The notes under the pieces: model-generated
What the model saw: only the letters and a program-made list of their open reading frames with translations
Told to the model about the DNA's origin: nothing
The model's database searches: none
In this document: positions 8,661-14,584 of the stretch, piece after piece
How positions within the stretch are numbered: the first letter of the stretch is position 1
How the letters are laid out: each line of letters begins with the position of its first letter
Position numbers and translations under genes: made by a program
Assembly (NCBI GenBank): GCA_025529335.1
Contig: JAMYHX010000738.1
Span: forward strand, 1 to 14,584
DNA: 14,584 nt
Source: Rhizopus sp. PT2906
Taxonomy: Eukaryota; Mucoromycota; Mucoromycetes; Mucorales; Rhizopodaceae
Direction of reading: 5' to 3'

Positions 8661-8774
8661 CATCTTTTGTGTCTTAGAATACTTTTTTATACTTGCAATT
8701 TGTTTATTCCTTTTTAAATAAGCTTTTTGTCTCATTATCAACAACCGTTTCCAGCCCTGTGATTGGACACGCTC

Positions 8775-8822
8775 GTAACGTCATCAAATTGTCGCTGATT
8801 CAATTGCATCTTTTTTTTGTAG
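8775..8822 (+). other. Predicted 5'UTR intron of the NDUFA2 gene
   Basis: A 48-nt segment has a GTAACG donor, a CTGAT branch-like site, a T8 tract and a TTTGTAG acceptor. Its length and signals match the coding-region introns here. It would lie 55 nt before the ATG at 8878. It interrupts no reading frame, so this rests on splice signals alone. Confidence 0.4.
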
Positions 8823-8877
8823 GTTCGAATAACCGAGGAGAAAGGTTCCAAGGGTTTTCTTTTCCTACATTAACGAA

Positions 8878-9272
8878 ATGTCTGCATTAAGATCACAATT
8901 AAAGGGACTCAAGGAACTTCGTCTTCATTTCTGCCAAACCTCACCTGCCAGTAGTGGACTTCGGTAATGAGCAGAAATTGTTTCAAACATATACAACAGA
9001 TGAATTATTAACCTGACAGCTTGTAGCGACTTTGTTGCAAAGAACTACCTTACTATCAAGCAAGCCAATCCCGAACTTCCCATTTTGATTCGTGAAGCTA
9101 GTGGTGTTGAAGCTCGTGCCTTTGCTCGCTTCGGTATGTTTATTTTTTGTATTATTAACAATCATAACTCATTTCTTTTATAGATAAAGGAGTTGAACGT
9201 AAAGTCATTCTTCAAAATGCATCAGTACAAGATATTGAAAGAACCTTGGAGCAATTGATTAAATCTGCTTAA
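8878..9272 (+). CDS. NDUFA2: Complex I accessory subunit NDUFA2/B8
   Basis: Encodes a 93-residue thioredoxin-fold subunit of NADH:ubiquinone oxidoreductase, located on the matrix arm in mitochondria; it is structural, not catalytic. Exons 8878-8963, 9027-9133 and 9184-9272; introns 63 and 50 nt. Family signatures: LKELRLHFCQTSPASSGLRDF at the start (the first conserved Cys is C19), then YLTIKQANPELPILIREASG and ARFDKGVERKVIL. Length matches the family (about 90-100). In the recalled mammalian protein the second redox Cys sits in IREC; here it is IREA, so only one Cys remains. The exon 1/2 junction must use the acceptor at 9025-9026, because the AG seven bases earlier gives an immediate TAG. 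No cleavable presequence is seen, as is usual for this subunit. It follows NOG2 on the same strand with its own leader. Confidence 0.92.
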
Positions 9273-9573
9273 ATATCTTATTTCCCCTCTCAGCGTTTAA
9301 TTAACACTTTAAATATTATAAAGAAAGAAAAAGAGAAATATATATAAAAAAAAATAGAATTTGACTGAAATTATGCCCTTGATACATTTTAATAGTGTCT
9401 CCCTTTTTGACTTGTTTACGAGTTTACTTTTATTTTGTGTGATTCTCAAACAGATTATACTCTGAAATATGTAAAAAAAAAAGAGACTATATTTCTGTAT
9501 TAAACTTTCCGCCACCCGCAAGATGATTCTCATCACTTAAGGTGCTATTGTCGTTATCTGTGGCTTGTTGCCC
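9273..9573. other. Spacer between NDUFA2 and the MetRS gene
   Basis: About 300 very AT-rich bases with several A and T runs. It must hold the NDUFA2 3' end and the upstream MetRS promoter. No AATAAA is seen close after the NDUFA2 stop, so variant signals are probably used. The GC-richer CCGCCACCCGC (about 9510-9520) may be a control element, but I cannot assign it. Confidence 0.4.
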
Positions 9574-9583
9574 TATTTATAAA
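9574..9583 (+). promoter_or_regulatory. TATA box of the MetRS gene
   Basis: TATTTATAAA, with the TATAAA core 53 nt upstream of the ATG at 9631. A T13 tract (9614-9626) lies in the leader just before the start. Confidence 0.65.
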
Positions 9584-9630
9584 CCCGAGTTTCTGCTTTT
9601 GTGTTGTTTTTCCTTTTTTTTTTTTTCAAC

Positions 9631-12359
9631 ATGTCTAAACTAAATCTTACCTTGCCTAAACTGGCACCCAACACCAAGCCATTTGCCAATGCCTTAAAGA
9701 TTCATATTGCTGCCAAAGTAAAGGATATTAAATTAAATGAGGTTCCTGGTGAACACGTCAGTTTGGTCCTATCAGACGAAATCTCTTTGACCGACGCGAA
9801 TGCTGCTGTCAAGTAAGTGTGTTGAGCACTTGAGTCATACATATCTCATTTCTTTTTGTTATTAAAAAAAAGGTATCTTCTGAACGCCACTCGTTTTGAT
9901 GTCTCTCTCGAATCTATCTTACAGTCCTCTGTGATCGAAAAGGAAGAAACTGTTATTAGTCCATTCATTATCAAGCGAAGACTCGATCAAGCATTCCAAA
10001 TAGTCGAAGAGACTCTGGCCAAGTACAGAAATTTGTTTGCCAAGGTAATCTATCCTCTTTAAGCGTCTTCTTTATCTCTTACACCCCTTTTTGCATAGGT
10101 ATCTGACGACGTTGGCTTTTTGGATGTCATTTATTACGGTGCACTTGTCGAAGCATTTGCTTCTTTTAAAGAACCTAGCAAATACCCTCTCTTGGCTGCC
10201 TGGTTCGATATTGTTTCCAAGAATACTAAAGTAGCCGCAGCAGTTGAATATGTCAAGGAACAGGTCCGTAAATAAATAGTAAAAAGTCAGAATGTGTTAT
10301 GACTCATTTGTTACGCAGAACTCCAAGGGAACAAAGTCAAAAAAGCAAGGTCATGCCGAAAAGAAGGTGACAAAGGAAATTCCTAAGCCAACAGTCAATC
10401 CTGCAACTCAAAAGGTCAACACTAATGTCGCTATTAAGCCTGTGGATAAAAACGTCAAGTAAGGGGAAGAAAAGATAAAATGGAGAAAGAAAAGGGAAAC
10501 TAATAGTTGAGGAACAATAGAGTTCTTCCTAAAGAAGGCGCACGCAACATCATGATTACCTCTGCTCTTCCTTATGTCAACAATGTTCCTCACTTGGGTA
10601 ACATCATTGGTTCAACACTCAGTGCAGATGTATTTGCGAGATATTGTCGTGCTCGCGGATACAACACAGCTTACTTTTGTGGTACAGATGAATACGGTAC
10701 AGCTACTGAAACAAAGGCATTAGAAGAAGGTGTATCATGCAAAGAACTCTGTGACAAATACAATGCAATTCATACTGAAGTCTACAAATGGTTTGATCTT
10801 TCCTTTGATCTCTTTGGAAGAACAACAACTGAGCGTCAGACTGAAATCGTTCAAGACATGTTTAAGAAGAATTATGCAAATGGTAATGTTGTCAAGGAAT
10901 CTATGATTCAATTGTATTGTGAACAATGTCATCGGTAAGTTCATTCTCTCGATAATTATAAAAAGCTGACTTTTGCCAATCAAAGCTTCTTGGCTGATCG
11001 TTACGTCGAAGGTATCTGTCCTCTCTGTCAATACAATGTAAGACAATCACTGTCATTTCTTTTAAAGGTACTCATTCTCTTATTAGGATGCCCGTGGTGA
11101 TCAATGTGATGCATGTGGAAAGTTACTCAATGCAACTGAGCTCGTTGAACCTCGCTGTAAGCTTGACGGCAACCGACCTATCTTGAAGGAATCCAATCAT
11201 CTGTTCCTCGACTTAACCAAGCTCCAGCCCGCCATTGAAGAGACATTTAAACAATCCAGCACTGAAGGTGGATGGTCTGCCAACGGTATACACATTACTG
11301 AATCTTGGTTAAAGGAAGGATTGAAGCCTCGATGCATCACCCGTGATCTCAAATGGGGCGTGCCTGTTCCTCTTGAAGGATACGAAGACAAAGTGTTCTA
11401 TGTCTGGTTCGATGCTCCTATTGGTTATCCAAGCATTACGGCCAACTACACGGACGAATGGGAAAAGTGGTGGAAGAACCCCGAACAGGTCAAGTTGTAC
11501 CAATTCATGGGTAAGGACAATGTTCCATTCCACTCTGTCATCTTCCCTGGTGTTCAAATCGGTACTGGTGAGAAATGGACCAAGGTGAATCATATCAGTA
11601 CTTGTGGTAAATAGACAGTATTTTAATGCAAAGTATACGGCTAATTATTTCAATTCAGAATATCTCAATTACGAAGGCGGTAAATTCTCCAAGTCGCGTA
11701 ACGTGGGTGTGTTTGGAAACAACGCTAAGGAAACGGGTATTCCTCCTTCCGTCTGGCGTTACTATCTCTTATCAGTTCGCCCCGAATCCAGCGACTCCAT
11801 GTTCACATGGAGCGAATTCATCACCAAGAACAACAGTGAATTGTTGAACAACTTTGGTAACTTTGTTAACCGAGCTATTCGTTTCATCTTTGCCAAATAC
11901 GACGGTGTTATTCCCAAGGCAGATTTCAATGGCCAATTAGAAACAGATTTATTCAAGGATGTGAACGCTCTTTTGAAGCAGTTCGTTGAGCAAATGGAAG
12001 CTGTCAAACTCCGAGCTGCACTCGGTACCGTCATGGCACTCTCTGCTCGTGGCAATCAATACCTTCAAGAAGCTAACTTGAGCAATGCCTTATTTGATGA
12101 AAGCCGACCTAAATGTGACGCTGTTGTTGCATCTGCCGCTAACCTGATTTACCTCCTATCAGCTTTGGTTTCACCCTTTATGCCCGCGACTTCGGACAGC
12201 ATGTGTCGTCAATTGAATGCACCTGCTCGTAATATCCCTGATGAATTCACTTTGGATATTCTTCCTGGTCATGTTTTGGGTGGTGCAGAATATTTGTTTA
12301 CCAGAATTGATGAAAAGATGGAACAAGTGTGGAAGAGCAAGTATGGCACAGGTGCTTAA
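9631..12359 (+). CDS. MES1: Cytosolic methionyl-tRNA synthetase
   Basis: Charges tRNA-Met with methionine in the cytosol. Eight exons: 9631-9812, 9873-10044, 10099-10263, 10319-10458, 10512-10934, 10986-11037, 11087-11606, 11659-12359, for 784 residues; introns 49-60 nt, all phases consistent. Residues 1-~172 form a GST-like N-domain (FDVSLESIL, YPLLAAWFDIV), which in yeast docks a cofactor such as Arc1. A Lys-rich linker in exon 4 follows. The class I catalytic core starts at TSALPYVNNVPHLGN (HIGH-type HLGN, 247-250). CX2C pairs at C356/C359, C372/C375 and C385/C388 make the zinc knuckle. The KMSKS-type loop is KFSKS, 560-564. The anticodon-binding helical domain ends the protein; no EMAPII-like or WHEP extension follows, as in yeast Mes1. 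Intron 3 has an unusual donor (GTCCGT), and intron 4 ends in TTGAG. Confidence 0.97.
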
Positions 12360-12922
12360 AACAATAGAAAGGAAAGAAAAAGAAACTTTATTATTCAGCA
12401 TAGATGTGCTTTTTACTTTTTATATATATAAAAAACTCTACTTGAATGTGGGCGTTTTTTTTTTTTTTGTTTTTTAAACTTATCACCTGAGAGTCAATGC
12501 ATGGTTGTATTCTTTCGGAAGCTTTTTTCCATGTCACAGATCACAAGCACAAGCACACTGCAATGACATAGCACAATGTCACAGAAGAAAAAAAATGTCG
12601 TGTGCTGCTTGGCATTGTTCGTACGATTCGTGACCCGATGCGAGCATCCTTATTCTTATTTGTACACGTTTCATCGTCATTTACTTGCATTTGGCGAATC
12701 AAACAAATCAGGCAAACCAATCTTCTATTCAATTTCTGTAAGGTTTCAAGGGCTAAAATGTTTTTCCATTAGAGGTGGTCATTGTTTTCCTTGTGCATCA
12801 CATATTGAGTCAAATTGTCAAGCGAATAGTTAATACCAACCATTTAGACCAATAGATTGAAAGCATCTAATAAAGGAGAGAGAAATTTGTGTAAACATTG
12901 AATTCATTGATATGTTGCATTA

Positions 12923-12940
12923 ATTATTATTATTATTATT
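12923..12940. repeat. (ATT)6 microsatellite
   Basis: Six tandem ATT units flanked by AT-rich sequence in the gene-poor right part of the window. Probably neutral; could be a length polymorphism. Confidence 0.8.
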
Positions 12941-13015
12941 AAATTGTAATTTAATTATTGTTAGTGTGTATAGTGTTGGCGAGGTGGGGGTATAGAGGTA
13001 TTCGAAGCTTTGGTT

Positions 13016-13023
13016 TATAAAAG
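13016..13023 (+). promoter_or_regulatory. Orphan TATA-like site
   Basis: TATAAAAG within TTTATAAAAGGAGG is as good as the TATA boxes of the genes in this window, but no solid gene follows. Downstream come ATGs at 13036 and 13105, with frames of 7 and 11 codons, then a 45-codon frame at 13147. It may drive a small gene or a non-coding RNA, or be chance. Confidence 0.35.
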
Positions 13024-13146
13024 GAGGAACACAGTATGAGAAGTAGTGGCTTGGGATAAGGCGAACACTTGTACAGGTCTTGTGAGCTCTGCTTGACAGT
13101 TCGTATGTTTAACTCTTTCCAAATAAGGCAAAAAGGATAGAAAGTT

Positions 13147-13284
13147 ATGGAATGTATAGAGTCAGACGCCGACTTTCAACAAGTACTACTTGGCTTTCTC
13201 GAAGCAATGAGCATTTATGTACACATAAGCAGAAAGCAAACAAAGATAACAGTTGTCCTGTTACATAAAAGCATGAATGTATAG
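13147..13284 (+). CDS. Doubtful 45-codon small ORF
   Basis: Starts MECIESDADFQQVLLGF and ends KSMNV, with mixed polar and hydrophobic residues that look protein-like rather than biased. It has no signal peptide and matches no family I know. It lies 131 nt downstream of the TATA-like site at 13016, after two tiny upstream ORFs. No AATAAA is seen nearby. It could be a small gene, an exon of something larger, or chance. Confidence 0.2.
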   Translation: MECIESDADFQQVLLGFLEAMSIYVHISRKQTKITVVLLHKSMNV

Positions 13285-13749
13285 GGAAAAAAGTGGTATG
13301 ATTCGATTATCTCTTCCTGACTTCTAAAGTTTCAAGGGCGTACAGCTGTTTCACAATCTATATAAATGAGGGGTATCGTCAGTTTAAATATGACATGTCG
13401 TTATGACTGTGTTGCATTATGTCAATGGCATTTTGTTTTTTTGTTGGCGTCCAAGTTTACGTGTCGCGACAAACGCTCCTGTGTGATCAAGGCTGTCCCC
13501 CTTCTTTCTTTCATCGTCGGCTGTTGCCAAATTAGGAGCTGCCTGCTCAGTAACTCTCATCTGATAACCGAGAAACAGTCATCACTTTTGCTGTTAAAGT
13601 CTATCAATGACTGAATGCTATTGATACTTTATAGTTTTTTAGCCTTTTAGAGTATTTTTCAATGTTTTTAAGAGCTCAGAAAGGGTTTAATGGTGGTGTT
13701 TTCAGAATTTAGGGTGCATACTGTCAGCCTGCGTCGTCTATTAAAAAGC

Positions 13750-13769
13750 TCCTAGTCATTCTTCTAGGA
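13750..13769. repeat. Small inverted repeat (6-base arms)
   Basis: TCCTAG and CTAGGA flank an 8-base loop. It is too short to mean much alone; it could be a weak RNA hairpin. Confidence 0.3.
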
Positions 13770-14300
13770 AATGTCTATCCTTTCCGGGAAAGAAATGGTA
13801 GGAACTAGTAAAATTGAATCAATAGCATATTTTGTTCGTGCTCGTAACCTTTACATAATAGCCACAGTTGATCTTCTTGGAACGTCAGACCAAAATTTCT
13901 TAGAATACAACACAGGCTGATACAATGCAAAATCATAATGTAGGACGATTATACTTATCAGTCGTGGTAACTTGTTTATTCCTTTAACAACAATAAAACT
14001 TTGTAAAAAGAAGAAACCCTCTTCCCAATATAACGTCATGTCGGTTATTATTTTTATGCCATATAACACATGCGCAGTAAGCTCACGCCGAAAGATAAGA
14101 CGAACCCTTAGGATAGAGAAAGAAATTAAAAAAGGTTAAGACTCAACTTGATGTCACCCGTTTTTCCTCTCTCAGTCATGATCCAAAAATAAATACTCGG
14201 GAAGGAGAAAGGAGAACGCATGGACCTCTAGTTAAAGGAAGAAAAAAAAAGGCGTGGCAGCCAATAAAAAATAAGAAAGGGGGGAATAAGGTCTTGTTAA

Positions 14301-14315
14301 CATCCCTCGGGGATG
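14301..14315. repeat. Inverted repeat CATCCC-TCG-GGGATG
   Basis: Six-base arms around a three-base centre. The right arm is part of GGGATGCT, which recurs at 14420-14427. It sits in the probable upstream region of a gene beyond the edge, so it may be a binding site. Confidence 0.35.
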
Positions 14316-14584
14316 CTGTTTGGGGTCAACAGAGGAACTGAGGCACCTTTGCCATGTGGTTTCCAGCACTCCGCTCGAGCAGCATTTACATTAATCACGA
14401 AAAATAAAGGATCCATTTAGGGATGCTTGTGGACTGATTAAAGCAGCAAATAAACCAGGTAATCAACCGTGCCAATTAAATAAATCCGAAGAAGGAAGTA
14501 AAAAGCACCATTTGAGGTAAAAAAATGACGACCCTTAGGTGATGGCTGCCATGGTTAGAACAAAAGAAACAGTTTGTGTAGCGA

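Larger units (their letters stand above)
12360..14584. other. Gene-poor region to the right edge
   Basis: About 2.2 kb after the MetRS stop with no convincing gene on either strand. Frames of 60-85 codons exist (for example 12576-12833 and 13366-13614, plus), but they are Cys-rich without a signal peptide, lack introns or promoters that fit, and look random. The region holds a T14 tract near 12455, the ATT repeat, an orphan TATA, and small inverted repeats at 13750-13769 and 14301-14315. The last ~350 bases hold a CCAAT (14261-14265), a G-run (about 14279-14284) and a repeated GGGATGCT, and may be the promoter of a gene beyond the window. Confidence 0.45.

Noticed and set aside
8822..8836. 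tRNA-like T-arm GGTTCGAATAACC
   Set aside because: The flanks do not fold into the other tRNA arms, no acceptor stem can be paired, and a T8 tract sits just upstream where the tRNA body should be.
12576..12833. 85-codon Cys-containing plus-strand frame
   Set aside because: No signal peptide, no TATA at the usual spacing, composition like random AT-rich DNA, no recognisable motif.
13366..13614. 82-codon Cys-rich plus-strand frame starting within a TATA-like stretch
   Set aside because: The ATG lies inside TATATAAATG, so a promoter there could not produce this start. The sequence looks random, and a signal peptide is absent.
13779..13791. CTTTCC-G-GGAAAG inverted repeat containing TTCCGGGAA
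   Set aside because: Short and isolated, with no gene nearby that it could control; expected by chance at this length.

Overview
This window looks like nuclear DNA of an early-diverging filamentous fungus, most likely a Mucoromycota species of the Mucor/Rhizopus kind. It is AT-rich and packed with very short introns (about 48-70 nt). It carries ordinary eukaryotic housekeeping genes with fungal features, short intergenic gaps and TATA boxes about 50-60 nt upstream of start codons. There is no bacterial operon structure, CRISPR array or recognisable intact transposon.

Layout: (1) The minus strand from 2030 down to the left edge is the N-terminal part of VPS11, a core subunit of the HOPS/CORVET endolysosomal tethering complexes. 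It has nine exons and runs off the window. (2) A 110-residue small secreted protein lies at 2258-2590 (minus). (3) Divergent from it, at 3528-3955 (plus), is a second secreted-protein locus that appears broken: the expected ATG is ATC, and a T-run seems one base short. (4) A three-exon gene of unknown function, 295 residues, lies at 4294-5296. (5) A coding-like but unresolved relic at about 5518-5964 is open on both strands. (6) NOG2/GNL2, the circularly permuted ribosome-assembly GTPase, lies at 6556-8656 in three exons. (7) NDUFA2/B8, an accessory subunit of mitochondrial complex I, lies at 8878-9272 in three exons, probably with a 5'UTR intron as well. (8) Cytosolic methionyl-tRNA synthetase lies at 9631-12359 in eight exons. 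(9) The last 2.2 kb (12360-14584) holds no convincing gene, only a TATA-like site, a microsatellite, small inverted repeats and one doubtful 45-codon ORF.

The genes do not form one pathway. They cover membrane traffic (VPS11), ribosome assembly (NOG2), respiration (NDUFA2) and translation (MetRS), with lineage-specific secreted or unknown proteins between them.

The most notable observation is in VPS11. One intron has no usable GT-AG boundaries but matches the minor (U12-type) AT-AC class at all three signals: ATATCCTTTT at the donor, TCCTTAAC as branch site and an AC acceptor. Removing it restores the reading frame and the conserved VPS11 N-terminal sequence. The other 19 coding-region introns I placed are GT-AG. 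Exon boundaries were read by eye from splice signals and phase, and all family assignments rest on recalled protein signatures, not on searches.
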